A stretch of 64,000 nucleotides of DNA from Altererythrobacter sp. TH136 (GCF_007065885.1 NZ_CP041409.1:1721501-1785500); one strand, 5' to 3'; numbered from the stretch's first letter, positions 54,839-63,871 are shown. Numbers and translations: made by a program. The notes: generated by a model from the letters alone, not told the origin.

Positions 54839-55012
54839 GTGTATTCCCCTAACGATCGGCATTCAAAGCCGAGGCGGCTAATACGTAGAATTGCCTACCA
54901 ATTCGCTAACTGTGTTCAGCGGTTTATTTACCCCATATGGGAGAATACCTAGGGCGCGATGGTTAATTCGGAGTAAACAGTTAACCAATCGGTGCGCGAG
55001 CGCGTGTTCGCC
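54839..55012. other. AT-rich gap between the two SCPU genes
   Basis: This 174-bp region is much more A/T-rich than its flanks and holds a CCCATATGGG palindrome (54932-54941), an inverted repeat TGGTTAA / TTAACCA (54960-54966 / 54981-54987) and a CtrA-like box. It is probably a second promoter for the distal SCPU, chaperone and usher genes. Confidence 0.5.
54959..54977 (-). promoter_or_regulatory. CtrA-like box upstream of SCPU-chaperone-usher genes
   Basis: On the leftward strand TTTA-N7-TTAACCAT, one mismatch from the consensus TTAA-N7-TTAA and including the CtrA 8-mer TTAACCAT. It is 121 bases upstream of the SCPU 2 ATG and lies within an AT-rich promoter-like gap. A second, very similar box lies ahead of clpA. 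Confidence 0.45.
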
Positions 55013-55510
55013 TCAGAAGTTGAGGGTCACCAGCAGGGTGTCTTTATAGTCGCCCGCCTTGATCGTCCCCGGCTTGGTGATTCGGCCGAACAGCGTGATC
55101 TCAAGCGGCAGGCCCGACCCGGAGTTGGCCGTCACGTTCTTGGTCTGCCCAGTGCCCCATACATTGTTGCGGGGGCTGTCGCGGTACACGTCGTAGGTAA
55201 CGTAGCCGTTAGCCTCGGTGCTGAACATGCGCCGGTTGATGCCGTTGGCATACAGACCCTTGTCGATTTCGACGGTGAAATCGGTGTTCGGCGTGCAGCG
55301 GACCGTGATGGTCGTCGTCGAATCGATGTTCTGGTTCGAGATCGTCGTGGCATCGAACATCAGCGGACGGGTCTGCAGCGTGCATCCCACCGTCACCTGG
55401 ACGCGAACGGGCAGAGTGTTGGTGGTGGTCCCGGCGAGCGCGGGGGTGCCGCTGGCCAGAACGGCCGCGGCACCTGCTCCTGCAATGGCATGGCGAAGCC
55501 GCCCCTGCAC
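55013..55510 (-). CDS. Spore coat U domain pilin subunit 1
   Basis: A 165-residue exported subunit with a Sec signal (about residues 1-26, ending PALAG) and one SCPU domain. Cysteines lie in VTVGCTLQTRP and TVRCTPNTDF, and the last strand is KAGDYKDTLLVTLNF. The start is a GTG at 55510, six bases after AGGGG. The 13-bp box GATCGTTAGGGGA before its start also occurs before SCPU 2, showing that gene and leader were duplicated together. It is the first gene of the four-gene pilus set. Confidence 0.9.
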   Translation of the reverse strand: MQGRLRHAIAGAGAAAVLASGTPALAGTTTNTLPVRVQVTVGCTLQTRPLMFDATTISNQNIDSTTTITVRCTPNTDFTVEIDKGLYANGINRRMFSTEANGYVTYDVYRDSPRNNVWGTGQTKNVTANSGSGLPLEITLFGRITKPGTIKAGDYKDTLLVTLNF

Positions 55511-55515
55511 ACTCG

Positions 55516-55528
55516 TCCCCTAACGATC
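55516..55528 (-). repeat. Duplicated 13-bp ribosome-binding leader box
   Basis: GATCGTTAGGGGA occurs here and again at 54845-54857, in each case 6-7 bases before the start codon of an SCPU gene. The AGGGG is the ribosome-binding sequence. The shared bases upstream of it indicate duplication of the gene together with its 5' leader, or a conserved leader element. Confidence 0.55.
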
Positions 55529-55611
55529 CAGGAACGGGGACTAGCGGATTTGCATTAGGGGAAGGTAAACGGCCCGGAAACAATAACCGCCACCGACGAC
55601 ACCCGTCGGCG

Positions 55612-56586
55612 CTAGATGTCTCCGCCGGTAAGTCTCTGACAAATAAGATCAAGTTGATCGAGCGTGCGATACTTGATGGTCACTTCGCCCGACCGCGGAT
55701 CGGTGCCCGTCTTGATCTGGACGTTAAGGCCGAGGAACTCTTCCAAGTGGCGCTGGACCGCGGCGATGTCGGCGTCCTTCACCGGATCGCGCGCCACCCG
55801 GGCAACCCGGCGGGTGGTGTCGCCCTCACCCGCGCGGCGAACGATCCGCTCGACATCGCGCACGGTCAACCCCTCGCTCACCGCGCGCTGGGCCAGTCCT
55901 TCGGCATCGTCGAACCCGATCAGGGCGCGCGCGTGACCCATGGACAGGGTGCCGCCCTCGACAGCATCGAGCACCTTTTCAGGCAGCTGCAGCAGCCGCT
56001 GGAGGTTCGCCACATGACTGCGCGACTTTTCGACCAGCTTGGCTATGTCCGCCTGCGTCATCCCCTCGTCGTCGGCCAGGCGCTGGTAGGCCCGCCCCTC
56101 TTCGACGGGATTCAGATCCTCTCGCTGCAGGTTCTCGACCAACGCCAGCGCCATGACTTCGCGGTTGTCGAGTTCGCGCACCAGCGCGGGTATTTCGTGC
56201 AGCCGCGCCTTTTGCGCCGCGCGCCAGCGCCGCTCACCCGCGACCAGCCGATACCGGCCCTGCCCCAGCGGCGTCACGATGACGGGCTGGATCACCCCGC
56301 GCTGGGCAATCGACCGCGCGAGTTCCTCCAGCGCCGCCTCATCGAAATGCTGGCGCGGTTGACCCGGAAGAGGTTCGATCGCGCCGACCGGGATACTCGC
56401 CATTCCCTGACCCTGGGGCGCTCCCGTTTGATCGATTGAAGGATCGTCGGGATTTCGCACCACCAGCGGTTCTTCGCGCCGGGTTTCACCCATCAACGCA
56501 CCAAGACCGCGCCCAAGTTTCTTGCGAGTATCGTTCTTCGGCCGCTCGGGGATCGAGAATCGAATCGGATCGGCGGGGTTGTTCAC
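55612..56586 (-). CDS. parB: Chromosome partitioning protein ParB
   Basis: A 324-residue ParB. The N-terminal region holds the CTP-binding box GERRWRAAQKA and the NLQREDLNPVEEGRAYQ segment, followed by the parS-binding helix-turn-helix (ADIAKLVEKSRSHVANLQRL) and a C-terminal dimer domain (GEVTIKYRTLDQLDLI). ParB loads at parS sites and acts with ParA and SMC in origin segregation. Its start overlaps the parA stop by 4 bp. Three parS-like sequences lie within 4.3 kb upstream. Confidence 0.96.
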   Translation of the reverse strand: MNNPADPIRFSIPERPKNDTRKKLGRGLGALMGETRREEPLVVRNPDDPSIDQTGAPQGQGMASIPVGAIEPLPGQPRQHFDEAALEELARSIAQRGVIQPVIVTPLGQGRYRLVAGERRWRAAQKARLHEIPALVRELDNREVMALALVENLQREDLNPVEEGRAYQRLADDEGMTQADIAKLVEKSRSHVANLQRLLQLPEKVLDAVEGGTLSMGHARALIGFDDAEGLAQRAVSEGLTVRDVERIVRRAGEGDTTRRVARVARDPVKDADIAAVQRHLEEFLGLNVQIKTGTDPRSGEVTIKYRTLDQLDLICQRLTGGDI

Positions 56587-57359
56587 GCGGCCTTCCTTTC
56601 GGCGGGCAGGCGCCCGATCAGTTCGCGCGCCAGGGCGATGTACGCGCGGCTGCCGGTGCAGTTGTGATCATAGACCAGTGCCGGCAGGCCGTGGCTCGGC
56701 GCCTCCGACAGGCGCACGTTCCGCGGGATGACCGATTCGAACACCAGCGGCCCCAGGCATGACCGGACGTCATCGGCCACCTGGTCCGTCAGGCGGTTGC
56801 GGCGGTCGAACATGGTCAACACCACCCCGATGATGCCGAGGTTGGCGTTGAAGCGCTGCTGAACCCGCTCCACGGTCTGCAACAACTGCGATAGACCTTC
56901 GAGCGCGAAGAATTCGCATTGCAGCGGCACCAGCAGCGTATCGGCCGCGCCCAGTGCGTTGAGGGTCAATAGACCGAGCGACGGCGGGCAGTCGATAAAG
57001 GCGATGTCGTGGGCGGTGTGCCCGCTCAACGCGCGAGATAGACGCGACGTGCGGTTCTCTACTGAGACCAGCTCAATTTCCGCACCCGACAGATCGACCG
57101 TCGCCGGTACGATGTCGAGGCCAGGAATGGACGTGCCCTGGATGCAATCCGACAAGTCCGCTCCATCAACCAGCAGCTCATAAGTCGAGCTGACCCGGTC
57201 TTCCGTACCGATGCCCATGCCGGTCGATGCATTGCCCTGCGGATCGAGGTCAATTAGCAAGGTTTTCCAACCAGTTGCAGCCATCGCCGTGGCGATATTG
57301 ATCGCCGTAGTGGTCTTGCCGACTCCTCCTTTCTGATTGGCAATGGCGATAACGATCAC
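56583..57359 (-). CDS. parA: Chromosome partitioning ATPase ParA
   Basis: A 258-residue ParA/Soj ATPase. The deviant Walker A KGGVGKTTTAIN lies at residues 10-21, the Walker A' motif is in LLIDLDPQGNAST, and Walker B is in HDIAFIDCPPSLGLL. It forms DNA-bound ATP dimers that pull ParB-parS complexes. It lies between rsmG and parB with 4-bp overlaps on both sides. Confidence 0.96.
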   Translation of the reverse strand: MIVIAIANQKGGVGKTTTAINIATAMAATGWKTLLIDLDPQGNASTGMGIGTEDRVSSTYELLVDGADLSDCIQGTSIPGLDIVPATVDLSGAEIELVSVENRTSRLSRALSGHTAHDIAFIDCPPSLGLLTLNALGAADTLLVPLQCEFFALEGLSQLLQTVERVQQRFNANLGIIGVVLTMFDRRNRLTDQVADDVRSCLGPLVFESVIPRNVRLSEAPSHGLPALVYDHNCTGSRAYIALARELIGRLPAERKAA

Positions 57360-57985
57360 GAGCTTTGTCCTGAATTGAATTGACCGACTACTATCCCCGA
57401 ATCTGGATCAGTCGCTGATTGTTCCACGTGGAACGCCGTTTGGAGGTCGCGCGGCAGACTAGCTACTTCTTGCGCTGCTGACCTTCCTTTCGGCAATAAC
57501 CAACGGGTGTGGTCTGTGGAAAAGCGACGCGCCAGCTTAAGGAGCTTCGCGAGCGGTGCGAAAGCTCTGGCAGATATTACGTCGAATGGTTCCGTCGGAA
57601 CGTCCTCCAATCGCCGCCCGATAACCCGACAATCTGTGAGATGCAGTAGGGTCGAGACATGACATAACCACGAGACACGTAATGCGCGCGACTCGACGAG
57701 GGTCACCGGCCAATGTGGGCGCATCGCCGCGATGACGAGCCCGGGAAATCCTGCCCCGGTGCCCAGATCCAGCCAGCGGGGGGTTTCGCGTGAAACATGG
57801 TCCAACAGCTGGGCGCTGTCGGCGAAGTGGCGGCTCCAGGCTATCGACAGCGTATTCTGGGCCACCAGGTTCTGTTGGCTGTTCTCCAGACGAAGCATAT
57901 CGCTCAATCGGTCAAGGCGGGCCATTGCCTGGGCGTCGCAGCGATCCGCCACGAACGCCCGCGCGGCGTCCTCGCCAGAAATCAC
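57356..57985 (-). CDS. rsmG: 16S rRNA (guanine-527-N7) methyltransferase
   Basis: A 209-residue SAM-dependent methyltransferase (GidB). Motif I is [16 protein letters not shown] (about residues 70-85), followed by [11 protein letters not shown], and the family-specific [14 protein letters not shown]. It methylates G527 of 16S rRNA. The GTG/ATG-type starts overlap neighbouring stops by 4 bp on both sides. Two parS-like sequences lie inside the gene. Confidence 0.94.
   Translation of the reverse strand: MISGEDAARAFVADRCDAQAMARLDRLSDMLRLENSQQNLVAQNTLSIAWSRHFADSAQLLDHVSRETPRWLDLGTGAGFPGLVIAAMRPHWPVTLVESRALRVSWLCHVSTLLHLTDCRVIGRRLEDVPTEPFDVISARAFAPLAKLLKLARRFSTDHTRWLLPKGRSAAQEVASLPRDLQTAFHVEQSATDPDSGIVVGQFNSGQSS
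57420..57435. other. parS: parS site within rsmG (1 mismatch)
   Basis: TGTTCCACGTGGAACG, a palindrome with a single mismatch at the outer base, embedded in the rsmG reading frame. It matches the widely conserved parS consensus TGTTNCACGTGNAACA. It is about 60 bases from the parA start. Confidence 0.8.
57783..57796. other. parS: Degenerate parS-like site within rsmG
   Basis: GTTTCGCGTGAAAC, differing from the GTTTCACGTGAAAC form by one base in the centre. It lies in the 5' half of rsmG. Weaker than the other two candidates. Confidence 0.55.
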
Positions 57986-59820
57986 GCTAGAGCCTGTGCG
58001 CGGCGTGTGTGAACCAACAGTGCTGCCAAGGCAGCAGGTGTGATTCCAGGCACACGGCCGGCGGCAGCCAATGTGCCAGGTTGCGCCGCGTGTAGCCGTT
58101 CAATCATCTCGTTGGATAGGCCCGGAACATCGCGAAACCGAAAGCCGTCCGGGATAGCCAATGTTTCACTTGCGCGGAGATCGCGCAGCTCCGCTTCCTG
58201 ACGTGCCAGATACGGCGCGTAAGCTGCGTCCTCAGTCAATTCGAGACCCACGTCGTCGCTTATAAATCCCTCTGGCAAATGCGTGACCAGAGAATCCTGC
58301 GCAACCCCATCGTAGGTGAGCCATTCACGCAGCGTACGGGGCGGCGCGTCGGGGCGAGCGCCTGCCACCTCTCGCGACGTTAGCCGCCGATCGAGCGCGG
58401 TATCCCAAACGATGCGCTGGGCGTCCCGCCGGTCAAACCACTCCTGTCGTTGTTCGCCAACAAGGCCCGCGGCGATCCCGACCGGCGTTAGCCGCGTACT
58501 CGCGTTGCTCGCGCGCAGGCGCAGGCGATACTCCGCGCGGGCTGTAAGCATCCGGTATGGTTCGCTCACGCCCTGCAGGGTCAGATCGTCGACCATCACG
58601 GCAATGTAGGAGTTGGCCCGGTCCAGCGCTGGCGCCTCCCGCCCCAGGACAGCTGCGGCCGCGTGAGCGCCTGCGACCAGACCTTGCGCCGCGGCTTCCT
58701 CGTAACCGGTGGTCCCGTTGATCTGCCCCGCACAATACAACCCGCGAAGCGCGCGCATCTGCAGACCGCTATCGAGACTGCGCGGATCGACGTGGTCGTA
58801 TTCCACAGCGTAGCCCGAAACCGCCATCTCGACCGATTCCAAACCCGGCATCGTCTGCAACATTGCAAGCTGAACATCGGCGGGCAGCGAGGTGCTGATG
58901 CCGTTGGGATAGACCATCGCGGTGCGAAGACCCTCGGGTTCAAGGAACACCTGATGCCCGTCGCGGTCGCCAAACCGATGGACCTTGTCCTCGATAGACG
59001 GGCAATAGCGCGGCCCCTGCGCACCGATGGCGCCGCTAAACAGAGGTGACCGGGCAAGGTTCGACCGGATCACGTCGTGGGTTGCGTTATTGGTTCGGGT
59101 AATGGCGCAGGCCAGCTGCGGATTGCGGCGGCCCACCGTCAATGGCGACATGGTCCACTCGTCGGCGTCCGAAGGCTGCACCTCCAGCCGAGCCCAATCT
59201 ATCGTCCGCCCGTCCAGTCGCGGCGGTGTTCCGGTCTTCAGCCGCGCCATCGGCAAAGCCGCATCCCGCAATTGCTCCGCCAAGCGCCTGGCGGATTGCT
59301 CCCCAATGCGGCCACCTGCAAGTCGCTCCTCGCCGCGAAACAGCGTTCCGCCAAGGAATGTGCCAGTGCACAGGATCACCGCCTGCGCAGATAGTGTGGT
59401 GCCGTCGGCCAGCATGAGCCCAGTCACGCGACCATTACTGATCTCAAGCGCCTGCGCTTCACCAGCGATCTGCGTGATCGCACTCTGTTCGCGCAACGCG
59501 GCCTGGACCGCAGCCTTGAACAATTGCCGGTCCGCCTGGACCCGTGGACCCCAGACGGCGCTCCCTTTGGAACGGTTGAGCATCCGATAGTGAATCGCCG
59601 CCGCATCAGCCGCCCGTGCGATGATGCCGTCGAGCGCATCCACCTCCCGCACGAGGTGCCCCTTGCCCAGTCCGCCAATCGCCGGGTTGCAGCTCATCGC
59701 GCCGATGGTGTCGAGATCAAAGGTCACCAGACCGACCCGTGCACCCATCCGGGCCGCAGCCGCTGCAGCTTCCACCCCGGCGTGACCGCCGCCCACCACC
59801 AGAACGTCGAAATCTTTCAT
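57982..59820 (-). CDS. mnmG: tRNA uridine-5-carboxymethylaminomethyl modification enzyme MnmG
   Basis: A 612-residue FAD protein (GidA). The FAD-binding [19 protein letters not shown] is at residues 7-25, the family motif [20 protein letters not shown] at about 40-59, and the redox Cys region and C-terminal helical domain ([17 protein letters not shown]) follow. With MnmE it modifies U34 of tRNAs. The ATG at 59820 is 57 bp after the mnmE stop. The 59862-59877 parS site is between them. Confidence 0.96.
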   Translation of the reverse strand: MKDFDVLVVGGGHAGVEAAAAAARMGARVGLVTFDLDTIGAMSCNPAIGGLGKGHLVREVDALDGIIARAADAAAIHYRMLNRSKGSAVWGPRVQADRQLFKAAVQAALREQSAITQIAGEAQALEISNGRVTGLMLADGTTLSAQAVILCTGTFLGGTLFRGEERLAGGRIGEQSARRLAEQLRDAALPMARLKTGTPPRLDGRTIDWARLEVQPSDADEWTMSPLTVGRRNPQLACAITRTNNATHDVIRSNLARSPLFSGAIGAQGPRYCPSIEDKVHRFGDRDGHQVFLEPEGLRTAMVYPNGISTSLPADVQLAMLQTMPGLESVEMAVSGYAVEYDHVDPRSLDSGLQMRALRGLYCAGQINGTTGYEEAAAQGLVAGAHAAAAVLGREAPALDRANSYIAVMVDDLTLQGVSEPYRMLTARAEYRLRLRASNASTRLTPVGIAAGLVGEQRQEWFDRRDAQRIVWDTALDRRLTSREVAGARPDAPPRTLREWLTYDGVAQDSLVTHLPEGFISDDVGLELTEDAAYAPYLARQEAELRDLRASETLAIPDGFRFRDVPGLSNEMIERLHAAQPGTLAAAGRVPGITPAALAALLVHTRRAQALA

Positions 59821-59861
59821 GCGCTGCCAATATGGCAACGAACGCACAGGGTCAAAGCGGC

Positions 59862-59877
59862 TGTTCCACGTGGAACA
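59862..59877. other. parS: Perfect parS palindrome between mnmE and mnmG
   Basis: TGTTCCACGTGGAACA, an exact 16-bp palindrome identical in form to the parS consensus bound by ParB. It directly adjoins the mnmE stop codon (59878). With the two sites in rsmG it makes a small parS cluster beside parAB. Confidence 0.88.
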
Positions 59878-61140
59878 TCACTTGCCGATGCAAAAGCGTC
59901 CGAACAGCGCATCGAGCATATGCTCGGTGGAGGCGCGCCCGGTGATCCGGTCGAACGCCGTCCGCGCCAGTCTGAGCCGTTCCGCGATGATTAGCGGATC
60001 GGAATCGTTGATCGTCAGGGCGGAGAGAGCGTCTTCTAACAGAGCATGCTGCCGGCGCGTGAGCGCGATCGCACCACCGGCGGGGAGCAGCTCCCGCGCG
60101 TGACTAACCAACGCGCATTTAAGCTCGCGCATCCCGTCACCTGTCACCGCCGATACCCCAGCACGAGCACTGGACTTGTGAACGCCCAAATCGGCCTTGG
60201 CGTCGATCTCCCACGCGTCGGGCGGCCCATCCCCTTCCGGCCCCAGCCACAAGATCACGTCAGCCCGCAGCAGCGCGTTTCTGGCCCGATCGATGCCCTG
60301 TAGCTCGATCGGGTCCGACGATGCTTCCCGCAATCCGGCGGTGTCGACGAATGTGAATGGTACGCCGTCGATCGCCACGGGCCGCTCAAGCAAATCGCGG
60401 GTGGTCCCCGGCGTCGGGGCGGTGATCGCCGCCTCGTCTTCAATCAAGGCGTTGAAAAGGGTGGATTTCCCGGCGTTTGGCGGACCCGCCAGGACAACCC
60501 TGAAGCCTTCGCGGAGGGGCTCGACCAGCGGGCGCGCCAACCATTCCTGCAACTCCGCGGCAAAGGCGGAGACGCTCTCCTGGAATGAAGGGGGGAGCTC
60601 CGAAACGTCTTCCTCGTCTCCGAAATCCAGCACAGCCTCGACCTGTGCCGACAAGCCCAGGAGCCGATCACGCCAACGGTCGACCTGGCGTGAGAGGGCA
60701 CCTCCGGCCAAGGCCAGCGCCGCGCGTCGCTGCAACTCGGTTTCGGCGGCGAGCAGGTCCGCCAGTCCCTCCGCCTGCGCAAGGTCGATCCGCCCGTTGA
60801 TGAAGGCCCGCCGGGTGAACTCCCCCGCCTCCGCCTTGCGGACCCGGGGAAACGATTGCAGCGCTACCTCAACCGATGCCACCACCGCCCGCCCGCCATG
60901 GAGGTGCAGTTCGGCTACATCCTCGCCGGTCGCGGTCCCCGGCCCCGGTAGCCATAGTACCAGAGCCCGGTCGAGTTCCTCCGCTGCCTGATCGCGCAAC
61001 ACGGCCGCCATGGCCCGGCGCGGCTGCGGCAGCCGCCCGGCCAACGCGGTAAGGACTACGCCCGCTTCGGGGCCGCTCACCCGCACGACCGCGATGCCGG
61101 CCGGCGGCGCGCCGCTCGACAGGGCGAAAATGGTCTCCAT
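59878..61140 (-). CDS. mnmE: tRNA uridine-5-carboxymethylaminomethyl modification GTPase MnmE
   Basis: A 420-residue GTPase (TrmE). N-terminal tetrahydrofolate-binding region TIFALSSGAPPAGIAVVRVS, central helical domain, G domain with G1 LAGPPNAGKSTLFNAL (about residues 215-230) and G3 DTAG, and the C-terminal CIGK motif (FGRFCIGK) needed for the modification. It pairs with MnmG. The ATG at 61140 gives the family N-terminus; the longer frame to 61632 is spurious. Confidence 0.96.
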   Translation of the reverse strand: METIFALSSGAPPAGIAVVRVSGPEAGVVLTALAGRLPQPRRAMAAVLRDQAAEELDRALVLWLPGPGTATGEDVAELHLHGGRAVVASVEVALQSFPRVRKAEAGEFTRRAFINGRIDLAQAEGLADLLAAETELQRRAALALAGGALSRQVDRWRDRLLGLSAQVEAVLDFGDEEDVSELPPSFQESVSAFAAELQEWLARPLVEPLREGFRVVLAGPPNAGKSTLFNALIEDEAAITAPTPGTTRDLLERPVAIDGVPFTFVDTAGLREASSDPIELQGIDRARNALLRADVILWLGPEGDGPPDAWEIDAKADLGVHKSSARAGVSAVTGDGMRELKCALVSHARELLPAGGAIALTRRQHALLEDALSALTINDSDPLIIAERLRLARTAFDRITGRASTEHMLDALFGRFCIGK

Positions 61141-61181
61141 GGGACGAGGTTGAACCTCTTGTGCGCTGGTTCGCCCGGCGG

Positions 61182-61451
61182 TTACGCGTCCGGATTGCCT
61201 TTCGGCGTGGTGCCGGATCCCTTGCCCGCCGCCGCGGCGCCTTCGATGAAGTTCTGGAACAGCTTCATGCCGATCTGCCCCATCGGTGCCATCTGTCCCG
61301 CGACCTCCTGCAGCTTGTCGATGCTGCCGACGCCCTTCATCGCCTTGGCCATAAGGTCGACGTACACTTCGTTCGCCTTGCCGACATCGGGCAAGCCCAT
61401 GAAGCTGCGCGCCTCTTCCGGGGTGCAATCGATCTCGATGTGGACCTTCAT
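61182..61451 (-). CDS. DUF6489 family protein
   Basis: An 89-residue protein starting MKVHIEIDCTPEEARSFMGL, then PDVGKANEVYVDLMAKAM, GSIDKLQEVAGQM and a Gly/Lys-rich disordered tail (AAGKGSGTTPKGNPDA). DUF6489 is an alphaproteobacterial small-protein family without known function. The start at 61451 is preferred to that at 61481, which would add ten unconserved residues. It is 41 bp upstream of mnmE on the same strand, so it may be co-transcribed with the tRNA modification genes. Confidence 0.8.
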   Translation of the reverse strand: MKVHIEIDCTPEEARSFMGLPDVGKANEVYVDLMAKAMKGVGSIDKLQEVAGQMAPMGQIGMKLFQNFIEGAAAAGKGSGTTPKGNPDA

Positions 61452-61550
61452 CGCCGGCTCCTGCGTTCTGGGGACGAACACCTGTCACACAGGTTTGGCA
61501 AAGTCCACCGCCGCAGGTTAAGCGCACCTGGGCTGCAAGGGAGATGAAAA

Positions 61551-62252
61551 ATGGGCGAATTGCGACGGATCGGGACTCTTGAGGGCGACCAGACCTTTCC
61601 AGTCTACCGCGCCGAACCCGCTGCCGGGGCAACCGCTGCGATCATCGTCATTCCCGAAATCTTCGGGATCAATCCCGGAATCCGCGCGAAGTGCGATGCA
61701 TGGGCAAAGCTGGGTTATCTGGCAGTCGCGCCCGACATCTTCTGGCGCTTTGCAGAAGGGGAAGAGCTTGATCCCGATGTGCCAGACCAGTTCGACAAGG
61801 CACTGAAAAATATGGGCCAGTTCGACCTCGACTCCTGTATGCGGGATATCGAGGCGCTGATCCACCATCTCAAGCGAGAGGGTAACTGCTCGAAGGTGGG
61901 CCTGGTCGGTTTCTGCCTCGGTGGATTCGTCGCCTACACCGCCGCCGCCCGCACCGACATCGATGCATCTGTCGGCTATTACGGCGTGTCGATCGACCAG
62001 CATCTGGGCGAGGCGCAGGCGATCGCCAACCCCCTGATGCTGCACATTGCAGGCGCGGATCACTTCGTCACGGCTGACGCGCAAACGGCGATCCATCAGG
62101 CATTGGATGGCCATCCCCGGGTGACTCTGCACGACTACCCCGGCCTAGATCACGGGTTTGCCGCAGAGATAGGCCAGCGCCGCGACGAACAGGGCGCCCA
62201 GCTCGCCGACCGCCGCACTGAGGCGTTCTTCGCGGAGCATCTGGCCGCATGA
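61551..62252 (+). CDS. Dienelactone hydrolase family protein
   Basis: A 233-residue alpha/beta hydrolase. The nucleophile Cys is in GLVGFCLGGFVAYTAA (about residues 117-132), the Asp in ADHFVTAD and the His in GLDHGFAA complete the C-D-H triad typical of dienelactone hydrolases. It hydrolyses a cyclic ester or related compound; the substrate is unknown. The strong RBS AAGGGAGATG lies upstream of the ATG. The stop overlaps the start of the next gene by 4 bp (ATGA). Confidence 0.92.
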   Translation: MGELRRIGTLEGDQTFPVYRAEPAAGATAAIIVIPEIFGINPGIRAKCDAWAKLGYLAVAPDIFWRFAEGEELDPDVPDQFDKALKNMGQFDLDSCMRDIEALIHHLKREGNCSKVGLVGFCLGGFVAYTAAARTDIDASVGYYGVSIDQHLGEAQAIANPLMLHIAGADHFVTADAQTAIHQALDGHPRVTLHDYPGLDHGFAAEIGQRRDEQGAQLADRRTEAFFAEHLAA

Positions 62253-63859
62253 TCAACCGCGCCCGGTGGCGCTGGTCGGCCCACACGGCGACCCGCTATG
62301 GCCTGCCGCTGGGGGTGCTGGTGCTCAGTGTCGCGTTCGCCCTGTGGTGGCGGTGGGGCCTGTTCGTCAGCCTGCCGCTCCTGGCGGTCGCGGCATGGGA
62401 CTTCCTCCAGCGCGAACATACCCTGCGGCGCAACTACCCGCTGCTGGCGCGGTTCAGATGGATCATGGAGGATTTGCGGCCCTTCGCGCAGGCCTATGTC
62501 GTCGAAGGCGACCTGGAGGGGCGCCCGTTCAACCACGATGAACGCTCGCTGGTCTATGCGCGGGCCAAGGGTGAGCTCGACTCGCATCCGTTCGGCACCG
62601 AACTCGACGTATATTCCGATGAATACGAGTGGCTCGCGCACTCGATGGTCCCGAACGAACAAGCCCCTCTGGAATGGCGAGTCGACGTCGGTAGCTCGCA
62701 ATGCACCAGGCCCTATTCCGCCGCATTGCTCAATATCTCGGCCATGAGTTTCGGCTCGCTGTCAGCCAAGGCCATTCTGGCGCTCAACAAGGGGGCCGCA
62801 GCCGGCGGTTTCTATCATGACACCGGCGAAGGCGGCTTGTCGCGCTACCACCGTGAGCACGGCGGTCACCTGGTGTGGGAAATCGGCAGCGGCTATTTCG
62901 GCTGCCGCGACGGGTGGGGCAAGTTCGATCCCGCCAAGTTTGCCGATACCGCGCAGATCGATCAGGTGAAGATGGTCGAGATCAAGCTGAGCCAGGGTGC
63001 CAAGCCCGGGCACGGCGGGGTTCTGCCGGGATCCAAGGTGAGCGCGGAGATCGCCGCGGCGCGCGGGGTGCCGCAGGGCAAGGATTGCGTCTCCCCGGCC
63101 GCGCATTCGACCTTCTCGACGCCGGTCGAACTGCTCGAATGGGCGGCACAGCTGCGCGAACTGTCGGGCGGCAAGCCGGTCGGCCTCAAGCTGTGCGTCG
63201 GGCAGCCCCACGAGGTGTTCGCGCTGGTGAAGGCGATGCTCGAGACGGGCATCCGGGTGGATTACATCGTCGTCGATGGGGCGGAGGGCGGCACCGGCGC
63301 CTCTCCGGTCGAATTCTCCAATCGCGTGGGCAGCCCGTTGCGCGAAGGATTGGTCCTGATGCGGAACGCCCTGGTAGGGGCCGATCTGAAGCACGAGATC
63401 AAGCTCGCCGCCGCGGGCAAGGTCCACTCAGGCGCCGGTATGGCGATGAATTTCGGCCTTGGTGCGGACTGGTGCAACGCGGCCCGCGCCTTCATGTTCG
63501 CGCTGGGCTGCGTGCAATCGATGCGCTGTCATGAGGACACCTGCCCTACCGGGATCACCACGCAGGATGCCACGCGGCAATACGGACTGGTGGTGCCGGA
63601 AAAGGCCGAGCGGGTCGCCCGGTTCCAACGGCAAACGCTGCACGGCTTGCGCGAGATGGTGGTCGCCATGGGGCTCGACAATCCGTGGCAGATCACCTCG
63701 TGCCATATCAACGAGCGGCTCGACAGCGCCCGCGCCGCGCCGGTCGACGAGATTTATGGGTTCCTCGAGGAAGGAGCATTGCTCGACGATCCGGACGCCA
63801 CGCAGTATGCCCGCTACTGGCGGATGGCCCAGGCGAACAGTTTCGCGCGGGCAAACTGA
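62249..63859 (+). CDS. FMN-binding glutamate synthase family protein
   Basis: A 536-residue membrane-anchored enzyme: two N-terminal hydrophobic helices (about residues 19-50) and a TIM-barrel glutamate-synthase-like domain. Recognisable parts include SFGSLSAKAILALNKGA, the PGHGGVLPGSKVS loop, VDGAEGGTGASP (FMN phosphate site) and the Cys-rich CHEDTCPTGI of the iron-sulfur region. It lacks the glutaminase and small-subunit parts of GltB/GltD; activity and substrate are not established. It is translationally coupled to the dienelactone hydrolase gene. Confidence 0.9.
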   Translation: MINRARWRWSAHTATRYGLPLGVLVLSVAFALWWRWGLFVSLPLLAVAAWDFLQREHTLRRNYPLLARFRWIMEDLRPFAQAYVVEGDLEGRPFNHDERSLVYARAKGELDSHPFGTELDVYSDEYEWLAHSMVPNEQAPLEWRVDVGSSQCTRPYSAALLNISAMSFGSLSAKAILALNKGAAAGGFYHDTGEGGLSRYHREHGGHLVWEIGSGYFGCRDGWGKFDPAKFADTAQIDQVKMVEIKLSQGAKPGHGGVLPGSKVSAEIAAARGVPQGKDCVSPAAHSTFSTPVELLEWAAQLRELSGGKPVGLKLCVGQPHEVFALVKAMLETGIRVDYIVVDGAEGGTGASPVEFSNRVGSPLREGLVLMRNALVGADLKHEIKLAAAGKVHSGAGMAMNFGLGADWCNAARAFMFALGCVQSMRCHEDTCPTGITTQDATRQYGLVVPEKAERVARFQRQTLHGLREMVVAMGLDNPWQITSCHINERLDSARAAPVDEIYGFLEEGALLDDPDATQYARYWRMAQANSFARAN

Positions 63860-63871
63860 GGGGAAGATGCG

